From an uncultured Caryophanales bacterium (GTDB lineage: Bacteria > Bacillota_I > Bacilli_A > RF39 > UBA660): a stretch of DNA of 45,737 nucleotides. The DNA lies in contig CAMOQR010000009.1 of the NCBI GenBank assembly GCA_946623125.1, forward strand, positions 1 through 45,737, read 5' to 3'. Both the position numbers and the translations under genes were made by a program. Numbering within the stretch: the first letter of the stretch is position 1; each line of letters begins with the position of its first letter. The notes beneath the pieces are model-generated. The model was not told where the DNA came from and did no database searches. It saw only the letters and a list, made by a program, of their open reading frames with translations. Positions 1 to 9,831 of the stretch are shown here, piece by piece.

Positions 1-3000
1 ATGGTTCCTCATCAATAAATTCAGTCTTTAATTCGTAATCAACATCACGATAAGCCTTGCTTCCAGTACCTGCTGGAATTAATTTACCGATAATAACATT
101 TTCTTTAAGTCCAGATAACGTATCAACTTTTCCTTTTATAGCAGCATCCGTTAAGATACGCGTTGTCTCTTGGAATGATGCAGCAGATAAGAAAGAATCT
201 GTCTCAAGTGCTGCCTTAGTAATACCAAGTAAGATTGGTTTTCCAAGAGCAGGAGTCTTACCATTAATAATAGCCTCTTTATTTCCATCAGTAAATTCAC
301 GGAAATTAACTAAACTACCAGGTAAGAATTTCGTTTGACCACCATCAACAATACGAATCTTACTAATCATTCTACGTGCAATAATCTCAATATGTTTATC
401 AGAAATATCAACACCTTGAGAACGATAAGTATATTGAACTTCTTTCAAGATATACTCTTGAGTAGTAATAGGATCTGTAACAGCAAGTAACTCTTTAGGA
501 CTAATAGCACCTTCTGTTAACTTATCACCACAATGAACTTCGTCACCTTTTTCTACACAAAGTTTAGAACCATAGTTTGTAACATGTTCCTTAGTTTCTA
601 ATTTATTAGTAATACTAATCTTATATTTTCCATGATCTTCCTTAATTTTTGTAATCTTACCATCAATTTCAGCAATTGTAGCCTTAGCCTTAGGATTACG
701 AGCCTCAAATAACTCTTGAACACGAGGAAGACCTTGAGTGATATCAGCATCACCACCATGAGCAACACCACCAGAGTGGAATGTACGCATTGTAAGCTGA
801 GTACCAGGTTCACCAATGGATTGTGCAGCCATAACACCAACAGCCTCACCTACTTCAACTAAATTACCAGTTGCTAGGTTACGACCATAACATTTTTGGC
901 AAACACCATCTGCAGTATTACAAGTTAAAATAGTACGAATTTCTACTTCTTTAATTCCTGCATCAATAATCTTATCAGCAAGAGATTCTGTAATCATTTG
1001 AAGTTTATCAACAATTAATTCTTTTGTTTCTGGATGAACAATCTTTTTATTAGCAAATCTACCAACAATACGATCTCTTAATGATTCAATAACAGAACCA
1101 GTTTTTTCATTAATAAAGTCACGAACTACAACACCTTGATCAGTACCACAATCAGCCTCACGAACAATCATATCTTGTGAAACATCAACTAAACGACGAG
1201 TTAAGTAACCAGAATCGGCTGTCTTTAAAGCAGTATCAGCAGAACCTTTACGAGCACCATGTGTTGATAAGAAGAATTCTGCAACAGATAATCCTTGAAT
1301 AAAGTTAGAAAGAATTGGTATTTCAACTGGAGTACCATCTGGCTTAGCCATAATACCACGCATACCAGCAACCTGAGTAAAGTTAGAAATATTACCACGA
1401 GCCTTTGAATTCATCATGATAAAGATAGGATTATCAATATCAGTTTGAGAAATACCTTCAAGCTCTTCTTTAACTTTATCAGTTGCATTATTCCATGTAT
1501 CAATAACTTTATTAAATCTTTCTTCTTCCGTAATTAAACCACGTTTATACTGTTTATTAATTTTATCAACAATCTTTTGAGCCTCAGCAACAATTTGTGG
1601 TTTTGTCTTAGAAATTTCAACATCAGCCATACTAACAGTAATACCTGAAATAGTTGAATATTTAAATCCTAAATCCTTTAAATTATCAAGCATAGTAGAA
1701 GTCTCAGTAGTTTTATAACGCTTAAATACTTGAGCAATAATTTTCTCTAAAGTACCTTTTGCAAAAGGCTTAACCAAAGGCATTTCTTTTATAGCCTCTG
1801 GAATATTAGTTCCCATTTCTAAGAAATACTTATTTGGAGTAATATTAGAAATATTTTCTTCCGTTGGCTCATTAACAAATGCAAATGTATCAGGTAAAAT
1901 CTCATTAAATTTAATCTTACCTACAGTAGTTACTAAGTATTTACCCTTTTGTTGTTCTGTAAACAATTTATATTTAAAAGAATCAACAGGGATTGCAATA
2001 CGAGTATGAAGAGTGATTTCACGTCTTTCATAAGCCATTAAAGCCTCATTAGAATTCTTAAATACTCTTCCTTCTCCTTCTTCTCCAGCCTTCTCCATAG
2101 TAATGTAATAATTACCTAAAACCATATCCTGAGAAGGCGTAACAATTGGATCTCCTGATTTTGGATGTAGAATATTGTTAGAACCTAACATTAACAATCT
2201 AGCCTCTGCTTGAGCCTCTTCTGATAGAGGAACGTGAACAGCCATCTGGTCACCATCGAAATCTGCATTAAATGCAGGACATACTAATGGGTGAAGACGA
2301 ATAGCCTTTCCTCCAACTAAGATAGGTTCAAATGCTTGAATACCTAATCTATGTAATGTAGGAGCACGGTTTAACATAACAGGATGTTCTTTAATAACTT
2401 CTTCAACAATATCCCAAACAACAGGATCTTGATTATCAATTAATCTTTTAGCAGCCTTAATATTATGAGCAATATCTTTACTAACTAAACCATGAATAAC
2501 ATGTGGTTTAAATAATTCCAAAGCCATTTCTTTAGGAATACCACATTGATACATCTTAAGAGATGGACCAACAACAATAACAGAACGTCCAGAATAATCA
2601 ACACGTTTACCTAATAAGTTTTGACGGAAACGTCCTTGTTTACCTTTTAACATAGAAGAAATAGATTTTAATGGTCTGTTACCAGCACCAGTAACACTTC
2701 TTCCACGACGTCCATTATCAAATAAGGCATCTACAGCCTCTTGAAGCATACGTTTCTCATTTTGAATAATGATACCAGGAGCACCTAAATCAATTAATTT
2801 TTTTAAACGATTATTACGATTAATAACACGTCTATATAAATCATTTAAATCAGAAGTAGCAAAACGACCACCATCTAATTGAATCATTGGACGTAACTCT
2901 GGAGGAATAACAGGAATACAATCCATAATCATCCATTCAGGCTTATTACCAGATTGATAAAAAGCATCTAATACATCCAAACGTTTAAGTAAACGAGTTC

Positions 3001-3607
3001 TCTTTTGTCCTTGAGCACCTTCAAGTTCTTTTTGAATCTCGTCGATTTCTTTCTTTAAATCAACTTTCTTTAAAAGTTCCTTGATGGCCTCAGCACCCAT
3101 TCCTACTTTAAATCCAGTACCATACTTTTCATAGTATGCACGATATTCTTTTTCAGATAAAGTTTGTTTATTTTCAAGTGGGGCATTTCCCTTATCAATA
3201 ACAACATAACTTACAAAGTATAAAACTTCTTCCAAATCTCTTGGACTCATATCAAGTACTAATCCCATACGAGAAGGAACACCTTTAAAGAACCAAATAT
3301 GAGAAACTGGTGTTGCAAGTTCAATGTGACCCATTCTCTCACGTCTAACTTTAGAACGAGTTACCTCTACACCACAACGATCACAAATAATGTTTTTATA
3401 ACGTACTCTTTTATATTTACCACAAGCACATTCAAAATCTTTTGTAGGTCCAAAAATCTTTTCACAAAACAAACCATCACGTTCAGGTCTCAAAGTACGG
3501 TAATTAATAGTTTCAGGTTTTTTAACCTCACCATAAGACCATTCACGGATTTTATCAGGAGAAGCGATACCAATTTTTAAAGCCTCAAATTTATTAACAT
3601 CTATCAT
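1..3607 (-). CDS. rpoC: RNA polymerase beta' subunit, 3' end cut by window edge
   Basis: Largest catalytic subunit of RNA polymerase. The frame starts with ATG at 3607-3605, sharing one base with the rpoB stop (TAATG), and stays open to base 1, giving about 1,201 codons with the C-terminus missing. Visible landmarks: the N-terminal zinc-binding domain with Cys pairs near residues 59-78 (CACG, then CDRCG), the Mg-binding NADFDGDQ motif at residues 447-454, and the second Cys cluster around residues 820-905 (CGTD, then CQKCYGRN). The Shine-Dalgarno GGAGC lies inside the end of rpoB, so the two genes are translationally coupled and belong to the operon starting at 7961-7989. No frameshift seen. 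Identification is secure. Confidence 0.98.
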   Translation of the reverse strand, partial: MIDVNKFEALKIGIASPDKIREWSYGEVKKPETINYRTLRPERDGLFCEKIFGPTKDFECACGKYKRVRYKNIICDRCGVEVTRSKVRRERMGHIELATPVSHIWFFKGVPSRMGLVLDMSPRDLEEVLYFVSYVVIDKGNAPLENKQTLSEKEYRAYYEKYGTGFKVGMGAEAIKELLKKVDLKKEIDEIQKELEGAQGQKRTRLLKRLDVLDAFYQSGNKPEWMIMDCIPVIPPELRPMIQLDGGRFATSDLNDLYRRVINRNNRLKKLIDLGAPGIIIQNEKRMLQEAVDALFDNGRRGRSVTGAGNRPLKSISSMLKGKQGRFRQNLLGKRVDYSGRSVIVVGPSLKMYQCGIPKEMALELFKPHVIHGLVSKDIAHNIKAAKRLIDNQDPVVWDIVEEVIKEHPVMLNRAPTLHRLGIQAFEPILVGGKAIRLHPLVCPAFNADFDGDQMAVHVPLSEEAQAEARLLMLGSNNILHPKSGDPIVTPSQDMVLGNYYITMEKAGEEGEGRVFKNSNEALMAYERREITLHTRIAIPVDSFKYKLFTEQQKGKYLVTTVGKIKFNEILPDTFAFVNEPTEENISNITPNKYFLEMGTNIPEAIKEMPLVKPFAKGTLEKIIAQVFKRYKTTETSTMLDNLKDLGFKYSTISGITVSMADVEISKTKPQIVAEAQKIVDKINKQYKRGLITEEERFNKVIDTWNNATDKVKEELEGISQTDIDNPIFIMMNSKARGNISNFTQVAGMRGIMAKPDGTPVEIPILSNFIQGLSVAEFFLSTHGARKGSADTALKTADSGYLTRRLVDVSQDMIVREADCGTDQGVVVRDFINEKTGSVIESLRDRIVGRFANKKIVHPETKELIVDKLQMITESLADKIIDAGIKEVEIRTILTCNTADGVCQKCYGRNLATGNLVEVGEAVGVMAAQSIGEPGTQLTMRTFHSGGVAHGGDADITQGLPRVQELFEARNPKAKATIAEIDGKITKIKEDHGKYKISITNKLETKEHVTNYGSKLCVEKGDEVHCGDKLTEGAISPKELLAVTDPITTQEYILKEVQYTYRSQGVDISDKHIEIIARRMISKIRIVDGGQTKFLPGSLVNFREFTDGNKEAIINGKTPALGKPILLGITKAALETDSFLSAASFQETTRILTDAAIKGKVDTLSGLKENVIIGKLIPAGTGSKAYRDVDYELKTEFIDEEP

Positions 3608-6600
3608 TAAATATCAGCTCCTTCCTCATCAAAATCTTCTTCGATTTCATCATCACTAGGTTCATAATCATCATCATCAAAATCATCATCTTCATCATCA
3701 AAATCACTTAATTCAGAATCAATGTCCTCTGAAGAATCCATAGGTTCTGGAAGAATTTCCTTTGCAGGACTTTCAACTTCTTCTAAATTGAAATTCAAAT
3801 CTTCTTTATCCTCAGCCTCTTCAATTTCTTTTAATTGTAATGTTTCCCCATCATCATCAATAATAGAAACATCTAATCCCAATGCTTGGAATTCCTTCAT
3901 CAATACTCTAAATGATTCTGGAACGCCAGCCTGATTAATTTCTTGACCTTTAATAATAGATTCATATACCTTAACACGTCCAATAACATCATCAGACTTA
4001 ACTGTTAAGATTTCTTGTAATGTATGAGCAGCACCATAAGCATAAAGTGCCCAAACTTCCATTTCTCCAAATCTCTGTCCACCAAATTGTGCCTTACCAC
4101 CAAGTGGTTGTTGAGTAACTAATGAATAAGGACCAGTAGCACGAGCATGTAATTTATCATCAACCATGTGATGAAGTTTAATCATATACATAACTCCAAC
4201 TGCAATACGATGATCAAATGGCTCACCAGTACGTCCATCATATAGAACAGTTTTTCCATCTTCATCCATTCCAGCCTCTTTCATCATAGCTTGAATATCA
4301 TCAATATGAGCACCATCAAATACTGGTGTAGCAACATGAACTCCTAATTTCTTACAAGCCATACCCATATGGATTTCAAGGATTTGTCCGAAGTTCATAC
4401 GAGAAGGAACACCTTGTGGATTTAACATAATATCAACTGGAGTACCATCTGGTAAATATGGCATATCTTCTTGTGGAAGAATAAGTGAAATAACACCTTT
4501 ATTACCATGACGTCCAGACATCTTATCTCCAACTTGAATCTTACGTTTTTGAATAATATAAACACGAATTACTTTAGAAACACCTGCAGGTAATTCATCA
4601 TTATCTTTTCTTGAATAAATCTTAATATCATGAACAATTCCATCTCCACCATGTGGAACACGTAAAGAAGTATCTCTTACCTCACGAGTTTTTTCACCAA
4701 AAATAGCATGTAACAATTTTTCTTCAGAAGTAAGTTCAGCCATACCTTTTGGAGTAACTTTACCAACTAAGATATCTCCTTCTTTAACTTCAGTACCAAT
4801 TGTAACAATACCATTTTCATCAAGATTTCTTCTTGCTTCTTCACTAACATTAGGAATATCCCTTGTAATCTCTTCAGGACCTAATTTGGTTTCACGACAT
4901 TGCATTTCATAATCCTCTAAGTGTAGAGAAGTATATTTATCATCTTTAACTAAGTTTTCATTTAAAATAACAGCATCCTCATAGTTATAACCATTAAATG
5001 TCATGAAGGCAACTGTCATATTCTTACCTAAAGCAAGTTCACCTTTATCAGTAGAATTTCCATCAGCAAGAATAGTCTTATCAGCCTTAACTTTATCTCC
5101 AACATGAACAATAGGTCTTTGATGAGAACAAATACTAGAGTTCGCAAGTTCAAAATTAGCAAGTTGATAAGTATCTTTACCTTCTTTTGTTTTAACTTCA
5201 ATTTTCTTAGCATCTACATACTCAACAACACCATCATGTTTTGCAATAACTTCAACACCTGAGTCTTTTGCAGCAATAAATTCAACACCAGTTCCAACAT
5301 AAGGAGCCTCAGTTTTGATAAGTGGCATAGCCTGACGTTGCATGTTTGCACCCATCAAAGCACGAGTGGCATCATCATGTTCCAAGAATGGAATACAACT
5401 AGTAGTTACTGATACTACTTGTTGAGGACTAACATCAATAAAATCAACATCCTCTGGTTTTGCTAAAATATTTTCACCACGTAAACGAGCATTTACTTGT
5501 TCATCAATAATTCTATTTGATTCATCTGTATTAACAGTAGATTGCGAAATAATATAATCAAGTTCATCATCAGCAGTTAAATAAACAACTTCATCTGTAA
5601 TCTGACAATCAACAACTTTACGATATGGAGTCATAATAAATCCATATTCATCAATTTTTGCATAAGAAGCAAGTGATGTTATCAAACCAATGTTAGGTCC
5701 TTCTGGAGACTCAATTGGACAAATTCTTCCATAGTGAGAAGTATTAACATCACGTACTTCAACTCCTGCTCTATCACGAGATAATCCACCAGGTCCTAAT
5801 GCTGATAAACGACGTTTATTAGTAAGTTCTGCAATAGGATTTGTTTGATCCATGAATTGAGAAAGTTGAGAGGAACCAAAAAACTCTTTCATAGCAGCAG
5901 TAACTGGTCTAATATTAATTAAAGTTTTTGGAGTAACTTCTTCCATCTCTTGAGTTGTCATTCTCTCACGAATAACTCTTTCCATACGAGATACACCAAT
6001 ACGGAATTGATTTTGTAATAATTCTCCTACTTGACGAATACGTCTATTTCCTAAATGGTCAATTTCATCATAATTACCAACACCATGTAATAAATTTAAA
6101 TAATAAGATACAGATGCATAAACATCAGAAATAGTAAGTCTTTTAATATCAATAGATTGATCATTACCAATAACAAGAAGTTTTTTCTTTTTATCATTAG
6201 GATCTAAAATCTTAACAACTTGGATTTTATTAAAGGAATCTAACTCTTCATTTACTTTAGCATCAACAATTCCATATCCATTTTTCAAAGCCTCATTTAA
6301 TTGTGCAATATTAGCCTTAGTAATAACAGTACCTTTTTCAAATAATACTTCATCACCAATTTTAATATCCTCTGCTAATGTTTGATTAAGCAAACGATCG
6401 CTTACATTTAATTTACGATTAAATTTATAACGTCCAACCTTAGATAAATCATAACGGAATTCATCAAAGAATCTTGTAATAATTTGGTTCTTTGATGAAT
6501 CTAATGTAGCAGGTTCACCTGGTCTTAATTTTTCATAAATTTCAATTAAAGCCTCATCAGTATTTTTAGTAGAATCTTTAGCAATAGTATTCTTTAAATA

Positions 6601-7245
6601 TTCATCATCACCAAACATTTTTAGAATTTCATCATCGCTAGATAAACCAAATGCTCTCAATAATGTAGTAATAGGAACTTTTCTAGTTCTATCAATACGA
6701 ACATATAAAACATCTCTAGCATCTGTTTCAAACTCTAACCAAGTACCACGATTTGGAATAATTTGAGAAGTAATTAATTCACGTCCATTTTTATCAACTT
6801 CGTGATTAAAATAAACACTTGGAGAACGTACTAATTGAGAAACAATAACACGTTCAGCACCATTAATTACGAAAGTTCCAGAATCGGTCATCATAGGCAT
6901 ATCGCCCATAAAAATTTCTTGTTCTTTTACTTCTCCAGTTTCACGATTAAATAATCGAACTTCTACTCTTAATGGTGCAGCATAAGTAGATTCACGATCT
7001 TTACTTTCTTTAATAGAATATTTAGGTTCATCAAAATGATAATCACCAAATTCTAATGATAAAGTTCCAGAAAAATTCTCAACTGGAAATAAATCATCAA
7101 AAACTTCCTTAATACCATTATCAATAAACCAACGGTAAGATTTCTTTTGAATTTCAAGTAAATCTTTCAATTCATAAGTATTACGGATTCGAGAAAAATT
7201 TCTTCTTTCTCTATAGTCACCACTTTTAACAATCTTATATGACAC
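3607..7245 (-). CDS. rpoB: RNA polymerase beta subunit
   Basis: Second catalytic subunit of RNA polymerase. I chose GTG at 7245 because GGGGTGA sits four bases upstream; an ATG 33 bases further up (7278) has no ribosome binding site. From GTG the protein is 1,212 aa. The rifampicin region is clear ([16 protein letters not shown], then [13 protein letters not shown]), as are the [13 protein letters not shown] segment and the C-terminal anchor with [19 protein letters not shown]. Two oddities: the usual His of the THKRR motif is Asn (codon 5818-5820), and the C-terminus carries a tail of about 55 residues made mostly of Asp, Glu and Ser. It follows the rsmC-like gene and precedes rpoC, as in Bacillus. 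Confidence 0.98.
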   Translation of the reverse strand: MSYKIVKSGDYRERRNFSRIRNTYELKDLLEIQKKSYRWFIDNGIKEVFDDLFPVENFSGTLSLEFGDYHFDEPKYSIKESKDRESTYAAPLRVEVRLFNRETGEVKEQEIFMGDMPMMTDSGTFVINGAERVIVSQLVRSPSVYFNHEVDKNGRELITSQIIPNRGTWLEFETDARDVLYVRIDRTRKVPITTLLRAFGLSSDDEILKMFGDDEYLKNTIAKDSTKNTDEALIEIYEKLRPGEPATLDSSKNQIITRFFDEFRYDLSKVGRYKFNRKLNVSDRLLNQTLAEDIKIGDEVLFEKGTVITKANIAQLNEALKNGYGIVDAKVNEELDSFNKIQVVKILDPNDKKKKLLVIGNDQSIDIKRLTISDVYASVSYYLNLLHGVGNYDEIDHLGNRRIRQVGELLQNQFRIGVSRMERVIRERMTTQEMEEVTPKTLINIRPVTAAMKEFFGSSQLSQFMDQTNPIAELTNKRRLSALGPGGLSRDRAGVEVRDVNTSHYGRICPIESPEGPNIGLITSLASYAKIDEYGFIMTPYRKVVDCQITDEVVYLTADDELDYIISQSTVNTDESNRIIDEQVNARLRGENILAKPEDVDFIDVSPQQVVSVTTSCIPFLEHDDATRALMGANMQRQAMPLIKTEAPYVGTGVEFIAAKDSGVEVIAKHDGVVEYVDAKKIEVKTKEGKDTYQLANFELANSSICSHQRPIVHVGDKVKADKTILADGNSTDKGELALGKNMTVAFMTFNGYNYEDAVILNENLVKDDKYTSLHLEDYEMQCRETKLGPEEITRDIPNVSEEARRNLDENGIVTIGTEVKEGDILVGKVTPKGMAELTSEEKLLHAIFGEKTREVRDTSLRVPHGGDGIVHDIKIYSRKDNDELPAGVSKVIRVYIIQKRKIQVGDKMSGRHGNKGVISLILPQEDMPYLPDGTPVDIMLNPQGVPSRMNFGQILEIHMGMACKKLGVHVATPVFDGAHIDDIQAMMKEAGMDEDGKTVLYDGRTGEPFDHRIAVGVMYMIKLHHMVDDKLHARATGPYSLVTQQPLGGKAQFGGQRFGEMEVWALYAYGAAHTLQEILTVKSDDVIGRVKVYESIIKGQEINQAGVPESFRVLMKEFQALGLDVSIIDDDGETLQLKEIEEAEDKEDLNFNLEEVESPAKEILPEPMDSSEDIDSELSDFDDEDDDFDDDDYEPSDDEIEEDFDEEGADI

Positions 7246-7298
7246 TTTTTCACCCCACAATTGATTATTTTGATGCATTTAAATGCAAATAAAAAGAA

Positions 7299-7886
7299 TT
7301 AGGATACACATTCAAGAATATAAAACCCTTTCTTTCTTTCAAGTATATGAACAGTATATACTTTTTCTAAATCTACAATAAGTGATTTAGCACCTTGCTC
7401 CTTACGAATTACAAGAAATAGCCTACCATCTTTTTCTAAATAATTCTTAGCATTCATCACAATATCGTAAACCACTTTTTTACCAGCCCTAATTGGAGGA
7501 TTGGTAACAATACATGTGTATTTAGAATCAATATTCTGATAAGTATAACTCTCAAAGGCTTTAATATTAGAAGCACAATGATTTTCTTTGATATTAATTT
7601 CAGAAAGATGAAGTGCTCTCAAATTAACATCAACCATATCTACTGATGCAGAAGTTAACTTATGAATGATGATACCAAAAACACCATAACCACAACCCAT
7701 ATCAAGAACTTTGCCTCCAACTTCTTCAAGCGGGATTGTTTCAAGAAGAAGTCTACTGCCAAAGTCCAAACCGTCCTTAGAAAAAACTCCATTATCAGTA
7801 AAAAAAATAAATTTTTTACCTAAAATAAAACATTCTTTTTTTACCATTTTACTTGGTAAATTTTGATTATCAAAATATTGCCCCAT
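7299..7886 (-). CDS. RsmC/YbxB-like class I methyltransferase
   Basis: A 195-aa SAM-dependent methyltransferase of the RsmC/YbxB family, predicted to methylate rRNA. Motif I VLDMGCGYGVFG lies near residues 60-71, and the catalytic NPPIRAGK motif, typical of N2-guanine and related exocyclic amine methylases, near residues 129-136. Length matches B. subtilis YbxB (about 200 aa), which sits in the same place between rplL and rpoB. Start ATG at 7886 is preceded by AGGTGAT. It is the first gene of the rpoBC transcript from promoter 7961-7989. The exact rRNA target cannot be read from sequence. Confidence 0.9.
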   Translation of the reverse strand: MGQYFDNQNLPSKMVKKECFILGKKFIFFTDNGVFSKDGLDFGSRLLLETIPLEEVGGKVLDMGCGYGVFGIIIHKLTSASVDMVDVNLRALHLSEINIKENHCASNIKAFESYTYQNIDSKYTCIVTNPPIRAGKKVVYDIVMNAKNYLEKDGRLFLVIRKEQGAKSLIVDLEKVYTVHILERKKGFYILECVS

Positions 7887-7960
7887 TTTATCACCTAAAT
7901 AGAAAAAAAAGAAGAAGAAAACTTCGTAATTACTACTAAATTTCCTTCCTTTCGAAACAT

Positions 7961-7989
7961 ATAATACAACACAAGAATTGAAAAGTCAA
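7961..7989 (-). promoter_or_regulatory. Sigma-A-type promoter of the methylase-rpoB-rpoC operon
   Basis: On the minus strand: TTGACT (7984-7989), 17-bp spacer, TATTAT (7961-7966), with TG one base before the -10. Transcription would start near 7954, leaving a leader of about 68 nt rich in purines then pyrimidines before the ATG at 7886. It lies just downstream of the terminator at 8023-8053, so rpoBC expression is separated from rplJL here. Confidence 0.8.
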
Positions 7990-8022
7990 CAAAAAAATTA
8001 AATAATTTATGATTTATAAACA

Positions 8023-8053
8023 AAAAAAATGTAGTGACGATGATTTCAACTAC
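8023..8053 (-). terminator. Intrinsic terminator of RNA B
   Basis: Minus-strand hairpin closed by GTAG/CTAC and TGA/TCA (8031-8053), followed by ATTTTTTTT. It precedes the rpoB operon promoter. Confidence 0.65.
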
Positions 8054-8347
8054 ACCTAAAAATATATTATTAGTAATCAAGAGCAAATTACCATTCGATA
8101 CGTTTTCTGACTAAAACAAAACATATTTTTTTCTCATATAACAATCTGATAAAAAGTTATACTTGTTTGGTTTGATAGAAAGGCTAAATTCACTTAATCA
8201 TCATTGCCAGCCGTTCGTCCTATGAAGTTTTCCTTCTTCAAAAATGTAATTTTACTAATAGTATGGTAATTCAAAGATCACACCATTAATATTTATTACA
8301 ACTGTTAGGTAAATAATAAACAATTAATAAATCTTATCTCTATTAGC
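8023..8347 (-). ncRNA. Putative non-coding RNA B, about 325 nt, unknown class
   Basis: No credible reading frame is present, yet the stretch is bounded by a near-consensus promoter (8354-8382) and an intrinsic terminator (8023-8053). Internal pairing supports a structured RNA: a 9-bp long-range helix between 8263-8271 and 8086-8094 (AATTACCAT with ATGGTAATT), an 8-bp complement between 8253-8260 and 8068-8075 that would cross it as a pseudoknot or be an alternative fold, and local hairpins GAAG/CTTC and GGCT/AGCC. Its 3' part shares ATGGTAA followed by TTGATTACTnATAAT with RNA A. It is not SRP RNA, tmRNA or RNase P RNA by their hallmark motifs. Function unknown. Confidence 0.55.
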
Positions 8348-8353
8348 AATTTA

Positions 8354-8382
8354 ATAATATCAATATATAAAAAAAATGTCAA
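8354..8382 (-). promoter_or_regulatory. Promoter of RNA B
   Basis: TTGACA (8377-8382), 17-bp spacer, TATTAT (8354-8359) on the minus strand. Predicted start near 8347. No ribosome binding site or start codon follows within a usable distance, which supports a non-coding product. Confidence 0.75.
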
Positions 8383-8401
8383 TATTTTTTTGAAAAATAA
8401 T

Positions 8402-8429
8402 AAAAAAAAGTATGCACATTCATGCATAC
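8402..8429 (-). terminator. Intrinsic terminator of RNA A
   Basis: Perfect 7-bp stem GTATGCA/TGCATAC (8410-8416 with 8423-8429), six-base loop, followed on the minus strand by eight Ts. Confidence 0.85.
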
Positions 8430-8666
8430 CGAGTTTTTTCATCCATTATCGAAGATTATCAGTAATCAATAATAGACGTTTACCATAAGAGTTGTCTTTC
8501 TCTCAAAAATTACACATAACCCAACCAGACGAACTATTTAAAGCTCTTCAAAATTTTTTTCTATTGGAACTTTAATACATTATTTCTAAAAACTTTTCTT
8601 TTACAAGTATTATCTACTATATAAAATTAAATTTCTAAAAATAACTATATCTTAGTATTAGGTTAT
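8402..8666 (-). ncRNA. Putative non-coding RNA A, about 265 nt, unknown class
   Basis: Bounded by promoter 8673-8700 and terminator 8402-8429, with no supportable frame inside. The 3' half contains the hairpin GAGAG/CTCTT, then ATGGTAA (8480-8486), then TTGATTACTGATAAT (8455-8469), which can fold on itself (GATTA/TAATC). The last two motifs recur in RNA B with 14 of 15 matches and similar spacing (10 versus 7 bases), so the two look like diverged copies. The first 120 nt are very AT-rich with no clear structure. Class and function unknown. Confidence 0.55.
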
Positions 8667-8672
8667 AATACA

Positions 8673-8700
8673 ATTATATATGATATTTAAAAAAAGTCAA
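8673..8700 (-). promoter_or_regulatory. Promoter of RNA A
   Basis: TTGACT (8695-8700), 16-bp spacer, TATAAT (8673-8678). The -35 box directly abuts the stop codon of the WXG-like gene (8701-8703). Confidence 0.75.
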
Positions 8701-8946
8701 CTAAATTTTTATTTTTTTCTGAATTTTAGAAATACTATCCATTAAATTATAATCTGTATTTAACTGTTGAGAGATAGTCTTAATAAAATCACATGCATTA
8801 GCACCATTCCAATAAGGTTTTCCATTTCCCGATTGTAATTCATTGATAGAAGAACTTAATGAAGCCAAAGCATCATGAATCTTATCAACATTTTTTTCAA
8901 AATTATACACAAGTTTCTCTTTTTGTTTTATTGACATATTAGCCAT
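8701..8946 (-). CDS. Small WXG100-like helical protein
   Basis: An 81-aa protein made of two predicted helices joined by a short turn carrying PYWNG near residues 44-48, that is a W-x-G motif at the centre. This size and helix-WXG-helix layout is what defines WXG100/ESAT-6-type proteins, which work as dimers with type VII secretion. The motif and architecture are seen; membership of the family is inference, and no FtsK/EssC-type ATPase is in the window. Start ATG at 8946 follows GGAGG. It lies 14 bp after its helical neighbour (8961-9329), so they are co-transcribed. No signal peptide, as expected for the family. Confidence 0.6.
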   Translation of the reverse strand: MANMSIKQKEKLVYNFEKNVDKIHDALASLSSSINELQSGNGKPYWNGANACDFIKTISQQLNTDYNLMDSISKIQKKIKI

Positions 8947-8960
8947 GATAAACTTTCCTC

Positions 8961-9329
8961 CTAATCATTTTTTGATAATAATTTTTTTTCCAAATAAGTA
9001 ATACGATCATCTAAACTTTTAATAAGTGCAGACTTAACATCATCATTATAATGAAATAAAAAATCATCGAGTAATTTAGAAGCCTCATCACTTTGAATAG
9101 CACACTTCATTGAGCTTTGTAAAGCAAGCTGAACTGAATCACCAGCCAAAAAGTTTTTATATGACATTTTCGTTAACAATACAGATAATTCTTTATAAGA
9201 ATCTGAAAGAATTTTTAATTGTTTTTCAATATTTTTCTTAATTGGATCCGCACTTTTTGAATCTAAATATAATGACTTACGATTCATATTAGAATTTATA
9301 CAAATCTTTGATTTTTCATTTTTATCCAC
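8961..9329 (-). CDS. Small helical protein paired with the WXG-like gene, unknown function
   Basis: A 122-aa protein starting with GTG at 9329, seven bases after AAGGAGG. It is almost entirely predicted alpha-helix: a basic N-terminus, a helix around residues 30-60, a second around 62-90 and a charged C-terminal coiled-coil-like segment (SLDDRITYLEKKLL). No signal peptide, membrane segment or catalytic motif. Its tight spacing with the following WXG-like gene suggests a partner or chaperone, as small helical partners often accompany type VII substrates. I do not recognise a named family. Confidence 0.65.
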   Translation of the reverse strand: MDKNEKSKICINSNMNRKSLYLDSKSADPIKKNIEKQLKILSDSYKELSVLLTKMSYKNFLAGDSVQLALQSSMKCAIQSDEASKLLDDFLFHYNDDVKSALIKSLDDRITYLEKKLLSKND

Positions 9330-9355
9330 AAAACAACCTCCTTATTCTATAGAAA

Positions 9356-9364
9356 ATTATAACA
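9356..9364 (-). promoter_or_regulatory. Extended -10 promoter of the WXG-like gene pair
   Basis: TGTTATAAT (TG-n-TATAAT) on the minus strand, with only a T-rich stretch at the -35 position. It lies between the rplL terminator and the GTG start at 9329. Confidence 0.5.
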
Positions 9365-9385
9365 TAAAATAAAAAGAAGAAAAAG

Positions 9386-9419
9386 ACAAAAAAAAAGCAA
9401 TACAAATTGTATTACTTTT
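9386..9419 (-). terminator. rplL operon terminator
   Basis: Hairpin of about 8 bp (AATACAA paired with TTGTATT, 9397-9415) followed by nine Ts on the minus strand. It ends the rplJL transcript and isolates the inserted region downstream. Confidence 0.85.
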
Positions 9420-9427
9420 TTATAAAA

Positions 9428-9799
9428 CTATTTAACTTCTACAGTAGCTCCAGCCTCTTCTAATTTAGCCTTGATTTCTTCAGCCTCTGCAACAGGAATA
9501 TTTTCTTTTACAACTCCGTTAGCATCAACGATATCTTTAGCCTCTTTTAGACCTAAACCAGTAATTTCTTTAACAACCTTGATTACTCCAACTTTTCCAG
9601 CTCCTGGATCAGAAATTGATACAGTAACTGTACTTGGTGTAGCATCTTCTGCAGCAGCACCAGCAGCAGGTGCAGCAACTGCAACTGCAGATGGATCTAC
9701 TCCAAACTCCTCTTTCATAGCATCTACTAATTCTTTAATTTCTAATAAATTCATTTCTTTTAAACTACTGATAAAATCTTCTTTTGTTAATTTAGCCAT
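9428..9799 (-). CDS. rplL: Ribosomal protein L7/L12
   Basis: Stalk protein of the large ribosomal subunit that recruits translational GTPases. 123 aa, the usual size. N-terminal dimerisation helices, an Ala-rich hinge around residues 40-55, and the conserved C-terminal domain ([20 protein letters not shown], then [13 protein letters not shown] at the end). Start ATG at 9799 with GGAGG upstream. Directly follows rplJ with a 32-bp gap; it is the last gene of this transcript. Confidence 0.98.
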   Translation of the reverse strand: MAKLTKEDFISSLKEMNLLEIKELVDAMKEEFGVDPSAVAVAAPAAGAAAEDATPSTVTVSISDPGAGKVGVIKVVKEITGLGLKEAKDIVDANGVVKENIPVAEAEEIKAKLEEAGATVEVK

Positions 9800-9831
9800 T
9801 TTTTTCTCCTCCTATTATAAATATTTTATTA

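Noticed and set aside
3722-3934. Plus-strand open frame inside rpoB
   Set aside because: Antisense shadow of the acidic RpoB tail, where Asp/Glu codons read as Ser-rich on the other strand.
7275-7286. A 12-bp palindrome GCATTTAAATGC between the methylase gene and rpoB
   Set aside because: Short, AT-rich and single; no repeat elsewhere and no T tract, so chance is sufficient.
7895-8086. A 63-codon hydrophobic open frame on the minus strand
   Set aside because: It starts at TTG without a ribosome binding site and runs through the terminator of RNA B and the rpoB operon promoter.
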